Shown: one piece after another, positions 53,483-60,584 of the stretch | Layout: each line of letters starts with the position of its first letter | Numbering within the stretch: the first letter of the stretch is position 1 | Origin: Pseudomonas crudilactis | GTDB lineage: Bacteria > Pseudomonadota > Gammaproteobacteria > Pseudomonadales > Pseudomonadaceae | Assembly: GCF_013433315.1 (NCBI RefSeq) | Contig: NZ_WXVV01000016.1 | Coordinates: 102,170 to 166,169, forward strand | Direction of reading: 5' to 3' | DNA length: 64,000 bases | Program-made: the position numbers and the translations under genes | Notes under the pieces: model-generated | The model's database searches: none | What the model was told of the DNA's origin: nothing | The model's input: the letters and a program-made list of their open reading frames with translations, nothing else

Positions 53483-54157
53483 ATGAGCACCTTGCTGGCC
53501 CTGGACACCGCGACTGAAGCTTGCTCCGTTGCCTTGCTGCATGACGGCAAGGTCACGAGCCATTACGAGGTGATCCCACGCCTGCACGCGCAGAAGCTGC
53601 TGCCGATGATTCAGCAACTGCTGGCCGACGCTGGCACCACGCTGCAAGCGGTTGATGCGATTGCTTTCGGTCGCGGACCGGGCGCGTTTACCGGTGTGCG
53701 GATCGCTATTGGTGTGGTCCAGGGTCTGGCGTTCGCGCTGGATCGCCCGGTGTTGCCGGTGTCCAACCTTGCCGTGCTGGCCCAGCGCGCATTGCGTGAA
53801 CATGGCGTGAGTCAGGTGGCGGCGGCCATCGATGCACGGATGGATGAAGTGTATTGGGGCTGCTACCGCGAAACAGCGGGGGAGATGCGGCTGGTCGGTG
53901 CCGAAGCGGTGTTGCCACCGGAAGTCGCTGCGCTGCCGGCGGATGCCAGTGGTGAGTGGTTCGGCGCCGGCACCGGTTGGGGTTATGGCGAGCGGATCGC
54001 GGTCGAGCTGACCGGCTCGGATGCGGGCATGCTGCCCCATGCCGAAGACCTGCTGACGCTGGCGCGTTTTGCCTGGGAACGCGGCGAGTCGATCCCGGCG
54101 GATGACGCACAACCGGTTTACCTGCGCGACAAAGTCGCCACCCCGAAAGCCCGCTGA
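53483..54157 (+). CDS. tsaB: tRNA threonylcarbamoyladenosine biosynthesis protein TsaB
   Basis: TsaB partners TsaD and TsaE in making the t6A37 modification of ANN-decoding tRNAs. The 224-residue protein has the ASKHA-fold N terminus (LLALDTATEACSVALL), the TsaB signature FGRGPGAFTGVRIAIGVVQGLAF (about 66-88) and IDARMDEVYWG. ATG at 53483 is chosen; the upstream extension crosses the adk terminator. Confidence 0.93.
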   Translation: MSTLLALDTATEACSVALLHDGKVTSHYEVIPRLHAQKLLPMIQQLLADAGTTLQAVDAIAFGRGPGAFTGVRIAIGVVQGLAFALDRPVLPVSNLAVLAQRALREHGVSQVAAAIDARMDEVYWGCYRETAGEMRLVGAEAVLPPEVAALPADASGEWFGAGTGWGYGERIAVELTGSDAGMLPHAEDLLTLARFAWERGESIPADDAQPVYLRDKVATPKAR

Positions 54158-54166
54158 TTCACCACA

Positions 54167-54260
54167 AACCCTGTGGGAGCGAGCTTGCTCGCGAAGGGTG
54201 TCTCAGTCTCGATCTGCTTCTCCGACACACCGCCTTCGCGAGCAAGCTCGCTCCCACAGG
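54167..54260. repeat. REP doublet (REPIN)
   Basis: CTGTGGGAGCGAGCTTGCTCGCGAA and its inverted partner lie about 40 bases apart. Confidence 0.85.
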
Positions 54261-54411
54261 GAACTGAGTCGCCCGCGAATCCAGCCAATCGTCAGTTTCC
54301 AACCCCCCGCTTTAAACCTTTTGCGCTTTATGTGTTCTAGTTATCACTCGGCGGTTTGCTAAGTCGGTCAAGTGCCGCTAAATTGCCATCATCGATACCG
54401 AGCATGAAATT

Positions 54412-54720
54412 ATGCGTATAGACGGCCTTTCCTCTCAGTCCTACCCCATCAAGCGCAAGCCTCGCAAAGGCAATGTGACTGTGGATGAGTCCGTCGACGA
54501 TATCGACGGCGAGCTGGAATTCCCGACTGAAGAGCAACTGGCCGCCCGCGCTGCCAAAGCCTCGGCCCAACGCCTGAGCAATCTGCCTGCCCGTCAGCAA
54601 GACATGATCTACCACCGTGCGATGAAAAAGAGCGTAGCAATGGCCTTGGCCAGCTACCTGAGCACCGCCGGTTTTGTCGATTGGGATGCAGACGTGCTGG
54701 GCCTCGATCTGTACATCTGA
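54412..54720 (+). CDS. Conserved hypothetical protein, 102 aa
   Basis: The product is a small soluble protein with a basic N terminus, an acidic linker (VDESVDDIDGELEFPTEEQ) and a helical C-terminal half (RQQDMIYHRAMKKSVAMALASYL). The function is not recognised. Its TGA overlaps the ATG of the DUF72 gene by one base, implying co-translation. Confidence 0.75.
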   Translation: MRIDGLSSQSYPIKRKPRKGNVTVDESVDDIDGELEFPTEEQLAARAAKASAQRLSNLPARQQDMIYHRAMKKSVAMALASYLSTAGFVDWDADVLGLDLYI

Positions 54721-55580
54721 TGGATTTGCCTTACTACCTCGGTTGCCCGTCCTGGAGCGAAAACGCCTGGCGCGAGTATCTGTACCCGGTAGACGCCAAA
54801 ACCTCCGATTTCCTCGGTCTTTATTCGCAAGTGTTCAACGCCGTCGAAGGCAACACGACCTTCTACGCCAGTCCATCGCCCGCCACTGTGCAGCGTTGGG
54901 CCGAGGTCATGCCCGAACACTTTCGCTTCACCGCCAAATTTCCCGGCGACATCAGCCACAGCGGTGATCTGCGCGACCAGCTGACCGCCGCAGAAACTTT
55001 CCTGCAATTACTCAAGCCCCTCGGTGCGCGCGTCTCGCCGCTGTGGCTGCAATTGTCGAAAAGCTTCACGCCGCAGCGGCTGCCGGAACTGGCGGCGTTC
55101 ATCGATGCGCTGGATTGCCCGCTGGCAGTGGAAGTGCGCCATGAACAGTTCTTCGCCAAGGGCGAGAGCGAACGCCTGCTCAATCGCCTGCTGCTGGACC
55201 GTGGCGTGGAACGCATCTGCCTCGACCCGCGTGCGCTGTTCAGTTGCCTGTCGACTGAGTCCTCGGTGATTCACGCGCAATCGAAGAAACCGCGAGTGCC
55301 GACGCGTCCGGCGGCGTTCACACAGTTTCCGCAAGTGCGCTTCATTGGCCATCCCGAGCTTGAGGCTAACGATAATTTCCTTGTGCCGTGGGTGGCGAAA
55401 ATCGCCGAGTGGATTGAAGAGGGCCGTACGCCGTACATCTTCCTGCACACCGCCGACAACCTGTTGGCGGCAAAACTGGCGCAACGTTTTCACACGCAAT
55501 TGATGCAACGTTTGCCTGGCCTGCCAGCGCTGCCTGAGCTATACAGAGAGCCCGCCGCCGAGCAGCTTGACCTGCTCTGA
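54720..55580 (+). CDS. DUF72 family protein (YecE-like)
   Basis: The 286-residue product matches the DUF72 TIM-barrel-like family. It opens YYLGCPSWSENAWREYLYP, has the core FNAVEGNTTFYASPSPATVQRWAEVMP and FTAKFPGDISH, and ends with IFLHTADNLLAAKLA. The biochemical role of the family is not known. The start ATG overlaps the previous stop; an upstream ATG at 54681 is rejected as it lies in that gene. Confidence 0.88.
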   Translation: MDLPYYLGCPSWSENAWREYLYPVDAKTSDFLGLYSQVFNAVEGNTTFYASPSPATVQRWAEVMPEHFRFTAKFPGDISHSGDLRDQLTAAETFLQLLKPLGARVSPLWLQLSKSFTPQRLPELAAFIDALDCPLAVEVRHEQFFAKGESERLLNRLLLDRGVERICLDPRALFSCLSTESSVIHAQSKKPRVPTRPAAFTQFPQVRFIGHPELEANDNFLVPWVAKIAEWIEEGRTPYIFLHTADNLLAAKLAQRFHTQLMQRLPGLPALPELYREPAAEQLDLL

Positions 55581-55611
55581 GGCGGAATTTTTCCTGCCCG
55601 GGAGCCAGCCG

Positions 55612-56448
55612 ATGGACGCCTCAGCCCTTCAAGAACAAACCCGTAAGGCCCACGCCTTCAAAGCCCTGCATGAACGTTCGGGGACTTTCGTCATTCCCAA
55701 TCCGTGGGACGCCGGCTCGGCAAAAATGCTCGCGAGTCTCGGCTATCAGGCCTTGGCGACGACCAGCGCCGGCTATGCGTTTTCCCAGGGCAAGGCTGAC
55801 GGTGCCTTGAGTCTTGATGAGACCCTGGCCAATGTCCGCGCGATTGTCGCGGCCACCGATTTGCCAGTGGCGGTGGACCTGGAAAACGGTTTTGCCGATG
55901 ACCCGGCCGAAGCCGCGAAAAGCCTGATTTGTGCAGCCGAGGCGGGTGCGGTCGGTGGCTCGATCGAAGACGCCACGGGCCGTGCAGACGCGCCGATCTA
56001 TTGCTTTGAACACGCCGTGGCGCGTATCGAAGCTGCGGTCGCCGCGGTGCGCACGTTGCCATTCCCCTTCATCCTGACTGCCCGTGCGGAGAATTATCTG
56101 CACGGCAATCCCGATATCAACGACACCGTTCGCCGCTTGCAGGCCTTCGCCGAGGCCGGCGCTGACGTGTTGTACGCGCCAGGTTTGCGCAACGCCGAGG
56201 AAGTGCTGGCGGTGGTGCGCGCGGTGGCGCCGAAACCGGTCAACGTGCTGATGTCCGGCGGTTTGAAACTGACCGTGCAGGAGTTGCAAAACATGGGTGT
56301 GCGGCGGATCAGTACCGGTTCGGCCTTGGCGTTGGCAGCGTTCGGCGAGTTTTTCCGCGCCGCTGAAGAGATCCAGCAATCCGGCACCTTCGGCTTTACC
56401 TCGCAGTCGATGCCGTACGCCAAGGCCAATCAGTTCTTCAAGGGTTGA
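55612..56448 (+). CDS. Isocitrate lyase / PEP mutase superfamily enzyme
   Basis: The 278-residue TIM barrel shows the family pattern NPWDAGSAKMLASLGYQALATTSAG (about 28-52), metal ligands in VAVDLENGFADDPAEAA and GSIEDATG, and ILTARAENYLHG. Members cleave or form C-C or C-P bonds on 2-oxo or 2-hydroxy acids (for example methylisocitrate lyase or oxaloacetate decarboxylase). The KKCGH-type lyase motif is absent, so isocitrate lyase itself is unlikely. GGGAG precedes ATG 55612. Confidence 0.85.
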   Translation: MDASALQEQTRKAHAFKALHERSGTFVIPNPWDAGSAKMLASLGYQALATTSAGYAFSQGKADGALSLDETLANVRAIVAATDLPVAVDLENGFADDPAEAAKSLICAAEAGAVGGSIEDATGRADAPIYCFEHAVARIEAAVAAVRTLPFPFILTARAENYLHGNPDINDTVRRLQAFAEAGADVLYAPGLRNAEEVLAVVRAVAPKPVNVLMSGGLKLTVQELQNMGVRRISTGSALALAAFGEFFRAAEEIQQSGTFGFTSQSMPYAKANQFFKG

Positions 56449-56450
56449 GC

Positions 56451-57143
56451 ATGGGGCGATGGATTGCGCTAAGCGTCCTGTTGATCATCGGCGGCGCGTT
56501 GATCAGTGTCTGGCGCGGTTGGCTGGACGTGCCGTCAGAATGGAATCCATGGGCGCCGCTGGACGTCAAAGCCACGCCCAATTGGCTGACCGGCTACAAG
56601 CTGATGCGTTTGCGCAGCGACCCACAACTCTGTGCGCAAGCGTTGAGCAGCTCTGACTTGCGCGTCACGCGTCAATCCGACAGTCCTGACGCCAAGTGCC
56701 CGCTGATCGGCGCCCTGCGCGTACAGGGCGGTGAGGTGGCGCTGAGCAGCAGTTTCCTCGCCAGTTGTCCGCTGGCGGTGGCCTACGCGATGTTCGAGCA
56801 CCATTCGCTGCAACCCGCAGCACAGTCGGTTTACGGTCAGAAAGTCGTACGCCTCGATCATCTCGGCAGCTTCGCCTGCCGCAATGTCTACAACCGCGAA
56901 AGCGGCGCGCTCAGCCGTCATGCCAGTGCTGATGCGCTGGACATTGCCGGGTTTCGTCTGGCCGACGGCCGCAGCATCAGCGTACTCAGGGACTGGCCCA
57001 GGCAAAATCAGGACGCGCAGTTTCTCCGTCAGCTGCGCGATGGCGCCTGCGAGGCATTCAGTGTGGTGTTGAGTCCGGATTACAACGCCGCCCATCGCAA
57101 TCACTTTCATGTCGATGTCGGCCGCTGGAGCGTGTGTCGCTGA
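56451..57143 (+). CDS. Extensin-like C-terminal domain protein
   Basis: The 230-residue protein has an N-terminal membrane anchor or signal (IALSVLLIIGGALISVW). The extensin-like domain is related in fold to D-Ala-D-Ala carboxypeptidases of the MEROPS M15 type. H-x6-D in RHASADALDIAGF and H-x-H in NHFHVDVG would be zinc ligands. A role in peptidoglycan or envelope turnover is inferred. ATG at 56451 lies 2 bases after the previous stop. Confidence 0.85.
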   Translation: MGRWIALSVLLIIGGALISVWRGWLDVPSEWNPWAPLDVKATPNWLTGYKLMRLRSDPQLCAQALSSSDLRVTRQSDSPDAKCPLIGALRVQGGEVALSSSFLASCPLAVAYAMFEHHSLQPAAQSVYGQKVVRLDHLGSFACRNVYNRESGALSRHASADALDIAGFRLADGRSISVLRDWPRQNQDAQFLRQLRDGACEAFSVVLSPDYNAAHRNHFHVDVGRWSVCR

Positions 57144-57146
57144 GGT

Positions 57147-57767
57147 TTAGGCGGCGAGGCGCAGGTTCTGCAGAACGATCGGACGGGCCCAGCCATTATC
57201 GAAGTCCAGCGCTTTCTGTTGCTCGACGATTTCTTCTGGCGGGAACGGCGGGTAGGGCTTCTGCATCAGGTCGAGGTCGAACTCGGCAATCGGCAGGTAC
57301 AGTGGTTTCTTCTGCGGGGCCGGGCCAGGTTCTGGTGTTGGCTGACCATTGTTGATCACCACCGGACGCACCCAACTGCTGTCGAAATCCTGTTGCTCTT
57401 GCTGAGCCTTGAGTTCTTCAGGCGGGAACGGTGGGAATGGCTTGTCCAGCAGGTCCATTTCGAATTCGGCGATTGGCAGGAACAATGGCTCCGGCGGACG
57501 CACTTCGGTTTCGACTACATCGCACTCGCGCTGACTGACGATGTGCGCGTGCAACTCGCTGCCGATGGTCGGTTCTACCGGGCTGCTCAGGTCAACCGGT
57601 GGAAACGTGCCGCAGGCAGGCACCACTTCACTCGTCTGTTCGGCCATTGCCTGGGCAAAGAAATCCTGCCACAGGTGACTGACGCCGCTCAGTGCTTGAG
57701 TGTTGTGACGGCTAAAGTCGCCATGGGGCGAGATGTAGCCAATCGATGTGAGAAGAATGCCTGACAT
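57147..57767 (-). CDS. Hypothetical protein with two tandem ~50-residue repeats
   Basis: The 206-residue protein has no signal peptide. After an N-terminal part of about 95 residues, two copies of one unit follow: PLFLPIAEFEMDLLDKPFPP (continuing FPPEELKAQQEQQDFDSSWVRPVV) and PLYLPIAEFDLDLMQKPYPP (continuing FPPEEIVEQQKALDFDNGWARPIV). The units are about 70% identical by eye. I know no family function. It is convergent with the extensin-like gene and divergent from rsmJ; its ATG at 57767 follows GAAAAAAATG without a strong ribosome site. Confidence 0.75.
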   Translation of the reverse strand: MSGILLTSIGYISPHGDFSRHNTQALSGVSHLWQDFFAQAMAEQTSEVVPACGTFPPVDLSSPVEPTIGSELHAHIVSQRECDVVETEVRPPEPLFLPIAEFEMDLLDKPFPPFPPEELKAQQEQQDFDSSWVRPVVINNGQPTPEPGPAPQKKPLYLPIAEFDLDLMQKPYPPFPPEEIVEQQKALDFDNGWARPIVLQNLRLAA

Positions 57768-57859
57768 TTTTTTCGGTTGACGCTCAGCTCTGGCAAAATG
57801 CGCGTTGAATGAATTATCGGCGGTTTTTGCCGATCCTTGAATTTTTGAGCGTGTTTTCC

Positions 57860-58642
57860 ATGATCGAGCAACCCGCGGCCTGCCGCATCCATGTCGAAGC
57901 CCTCGGCGCGACGTTTGAAGCGCAAGCGCAGCAGTGGGCCGAATGCCTCGGTCTGCCGCGTGAAGTGGCGGACGGCGAGTTCGCCTTGCAGGTTGGCGAA
58001 CAGGGTTTGCAACTGCAACAGCTCGGCCCGGATGCACCAGGGCCGGTGCGGGTCGACTTCGTTGAAGGCGGGGCGGCGCATCGGCGCTTGTATGGCGGCG
58101 GCAGCGGGCAGATGATTGCCAAGGCCGTCGGCATCGCCCAAGGCGTGCGCCCGCGCGTGCTGGATGCCACGGCGGGGCTGGGCAAGGATGCTTTTGTGCT
58201 GGCCAGTCTCGGTTGCGAAATGAGTCTGATCGAGCGCCAGCCGCTGATTGGCGCGCTGCTGGAAGATGGTCTGGCGCGAGGCGCGGAAGATTTCGATGTC
58301 GCGCCGATCGTGGCGCGGATGAAGTTGCTCAAGGGCAACTCCATCGAAGTCATGCAGAACTGGGAAGGGGAGCCGCCGCAGGTGATCTATCTCGATCCGA
58401 TGTTTCCGCACCGTGAGAAAACCGCGCTGGTGAAGAAGGAGATGCGTCTGTTCCGGCCGCTGGTGGGCGATGATCCGGATGCGCCGGCGCTGTTGCAGGC
58501 CGCTTTGGCTCTGGCGACGCACCGGGTGGTGGTCAAGCGCCCGCGCAAGGCACCGTGCATTGCGGGGCCGAAGCCGAGTCATGCGCTGGATGGCAAATCC
58601 AGCCGGTATGACATTTACCCGAAGAAAGCGCTCAAGGCTTAA
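57860..58642 (+). CDS. rsmJ: 16S rRNA m2G1516 methyltransferase RsmJ
   Basis: RsmJ methylates the N2 of G1516 in 16S rRNA. The product is 260 residues from ATG 57860, chosen to match the family start (MIEQPAACRIHVEALG); an in-frame ATG at 57809 would add 17 unlikely residues. The SAM-binding site is VLDATAGLGKDAFVLASLG (about 108-126), and the catalytic loop is YLDPMFPHREKTALVKKEM. The C-terminal HRVVVKRPRKAP is also conserved. Confidence 0.92.
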   Translation: MIEQPAACRIHVEALGATFEAQAQQWAECLGLPREVADGEFALQVGEQGLQLQQLGPDAPGPVRVDFVEGGAAHRRLYGGGSGQMIAKAVGIAQGVRPRVLDATAGLGKDAFVLASLGCEMSLIERQPLIGALLEDGLARGAEDFDVAPIVARMKLLKGNSIEVMQNWEGEPPQVIYLDPMFPHREKTALVKKEMRLFRPLVGDDPDAPALLQAALALATHRVVVKRPRKAPCIAGPKPSHALDGKSSRYDIYPKKALKA

Positions 58643-58657
58643 GACCGAGGCGCCCCC

Positions 58658-58730
58658 ATTCGCGAGCAAGCTCGCTCCCACATTTGAAATGCATTCCAAT
58701 GTGGGAGCGAGCTTGCTCGCGAAGGCGTCC
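58658..58730. repeat. REP doublet (REPIN)
   Basis: Inverted CGCGAGCAAGCTCGCTCCCACA copies with about 18 bases between them lie between rsmJ and the convergent TetR gene. Confidence 0.85.
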
Positions 58731-58747
58731 CCCCAGACACCACAGAA

Positions 58748-59383
58748 TCAGGGGCGATAGGCGCGCATAAACAAAGCCACCACTTCCTCAATATGGCTCT
58801 CCGCAGCCTCTTCGCTCAACGGCTCCCCACAGCCATACAACAGCCGAAAATTCCCCGCACCCTTGATCAGGCAGAAGAAATGCTCAGCGGCATTGCGCGG
58901 CAGATCAATGCTCAGCGCACCGGTCTCGTGAATGCGCGTCAACAACCGCTCCATCCCTTGCACCATGCGCTGCGGGCCGGCCTCGAAGAAGATCAGCGAC
59001 AGGTTCGGATCCTGACTGCCGAGGGCCATGATCAAGCGGTGCAGATTCACCGACTCATCGCTGTTGATCAGCTGGTGAAAGCCTCGCGCAATGTTCAGCA
59101 ATACATTTTCCACAGCGATGCCTTCGGGCAATTCGAAGAACAGTGGCGGTAATTGCTCTTCGCATTTGGCCACCACGGCGGCGGAGAACAGCGTCTCCTT
59201 GTCGTTGAAATGGCTGTAGACCGTCAGCTTCGACACGCCAGCCTCGCTGGCCACCGCGTCCATGCTGGTGTTGGCATAGCCATGACTCAAAAACAGAATT
59301 TTCGCCGCGTCGAGGATGGCCTGGCGCTTGGCCAGATCCTTGGGGCGGCCCGGGCCGTTTGGAGCTGAAAGATTGTTCGACAT
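58748..59383 (-). CDS. mexL: TetR-family repressor of the divergent RND pump (MexL-like)
   Basis: The 211-residue TetR protein (MexL of P. aeruginosa is 212) has the helix-turn-helix TSMDAVASEAGVSKLTVYSHF (about 40-60) and a large C-terminal ligand domain of the TetR_C_7/AefR type (VENVLLNIARGFHQL). Its position divergent from an RND membrane-fusion/pump pair, downstream of rsmJ, matches the mexL-mexJK locus in PAO1 as I recall it. It should repress mexJK and itself. Confidence 0.82.
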   Translation of the reverse strand: MSNNLSAPNGPGRPKDLAKRQAILDAAKILFLSHGYANTSMDAVASEAGVSKLTVYSHFNDKETLFSAAVVAKCEEQLPPLFFELPEGIAVENVLLNIARGFHQLINSDESVNLHRLIMALGSQDPNLSLIFFEAGPQRMVQGMERLLTRIHETGALSIDLPRNAAEHFFCLIKGAGNFRLLYGCGEPLSEEAAESHIEEVVALFMRAYRP

Positions 59384-59395
59384 TCTTCGCTTTTA

Positions 59396-59440
59396 ATACT
59401 GGACTGGTGAGTTTGCTATTAATAACATACCCGCCAGTAT
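59396..59440. promoter_or_regulatory. Probable MexL operator
   Basis: ATACTGG (59396-59402) and CCAGTAT (59434-59440) are perfect inverted repeats. The region between is AT-rich with a central CTATTAATAAC, giving an overall quasi-palindrome of 45 bases in the 94-base divergent spacer. This is the expected place and form for a TetR operator. Confidence 0.65.
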
Positions 59441-59477
59441 AATTATTCCAAGCACCATTAGCGAAAGGTCCGTCACC

Positions 59478-60578
59478 ATGTTCCGCCATGCGTTGTCCCT
59501 CGCGTTGCCAGTGAGTCTGGCGTTCCTTTTGTCAGCATGCGGTCAGGAAGAGGCGACGCAAGTCACCGTGCGACCGGCCATGGTGGTGCAGCCAGAGCCT
59601 TCGGCCCAGGCGATGGAAAGTTATCCGGGCGAGGTACGCGCCCGCTATGAACCCGATCTGGCCTTTCGTATTGGCGGCAAAGTCAGCCGACGACTGGTCG
59701 ATGAAGGTCAGCGTGTGAAGGCTGACCAACCGCTCGCTGAACTCGATCCACAGGACGTGCGTCTGCAACTGGAAGCCACCCGTGCTCAGGTTGCCGCCGC
59801 CGAAGCCAATCTCAATCTTGTGCGCGCCGAGCGTGATCGTTACAAAACCTTGATGGATCGGCAGATGGTCAGCCGCTCGGCTTACGACAACGCCGAAAAC
59901 CTTTACCGTTCCGGTGAAGCCCGCCTTAAACAAATCAAAGCCGAATTCAACGTATCGACCAATCAGGCCAGTTACGCCGTGTTGCGTGCGCCGCAGGATG
60001 GCGTGGTGGCCAAGCGTTCGGTCGAGGTGGGGCAGGTCGTCGCCGCCGGGCAAACCGTGTTTACCCTCGCCACCGATGGCGAGCGCGAAGTGCTGATCAG
60101 CCTGCCGGAGCAGAGCTTCGGCCGCTTCAAGGTCGGTCAGCCAGTGACAGTCGAACTGTGGACGCAACAGAACCAGCGCTTCGCCGGGCAAATCCGCGAA
60201 CTGTCGCCCGCCGCCGATCCACGCTCACGCACTTTTGCTGCGCGTATTTCCTTCACCGGCGGCAAAGTCCCGGCCGAACTGGGCCAGAGTGCCCGGGTGT
60301 TCGTGCAATCGGCTGACAGCGTTTCCCTGTCGGTGCCGCTTTCGGCACTCACTGCGGAAAACGGTGCAACCTACGTGTGGGTCGTCAATGGCAACAACAC
60401 CTTGAAGAAAACCCCGGTGCGCATCGGTCCGTTTGGCGAGAAAAGCGTGCCGGTGCTCGAAGGCTTGAACGCCAGTGACTGGGTGGTGGCTGCTGGCGTG
60501 CATGTGTTGCTTGAAGGGCAGCAGGTGCGTCCGGTGGATCGCTCCAACCGTGTGGTCAATCTGGCGGACAAGGAGTAA
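59478..60578 (+). CDS. mexJ: RND efflux periplasmic adaptor, membrane-fusion lipoprotein (MexJ-like)
   Basis: The 366-residue protein starts with a lipoprotein signal (LALPVSLAFLLSACGQ, lipobox LSAC). Its barrel-hairpin-lipoyl architecture is visible: FRIGGKVSRRLVDEGQRVKADQPLAELDPQD (lipoyl half), a long coiled-coil hairpin (about 95-150), then RAPQDGVVAKRSVEVGQVVAAGQ. It bridges the inner-membrane pump to an outer-membrane channel, which is not encoded here; MexJK of P. aeruginosa also borrows OprM or OpmH. Confidence 0.88.
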   Translation: MFRHALSLALPVSLAFLLSACGQEEATQVTVRPAMVVQPEPSAQAMESYPGEVRARYEPDLAFRIGGKVSRRLVDEGQRVKADQPLAELDPQDVRLQLEATRAQVAAAEANLNLVRAERDRYKTLMDRQMVSRSAYDNAENLYRSGEARLKQIKAEFNVSTNQASYAVLRAPQDGVVAKRSVEVGQVVAAGQTVFTLATDGEREVLISLPEQSFGRFKVGQPVTVELWTQQNQRFAGQIRELSPAADPRSRTFAARISFTGGKVPAELGQSARVFVQSADSVSLSVPLSALTAENGATYVWVVNGNNTLKKTPVRIGPFGEKSVPVLEGLNASDWVVAAGVHVLLEGQQVRPVDRSNRVVNLADKE

Positions 60579-60584
60579 ATCCCG

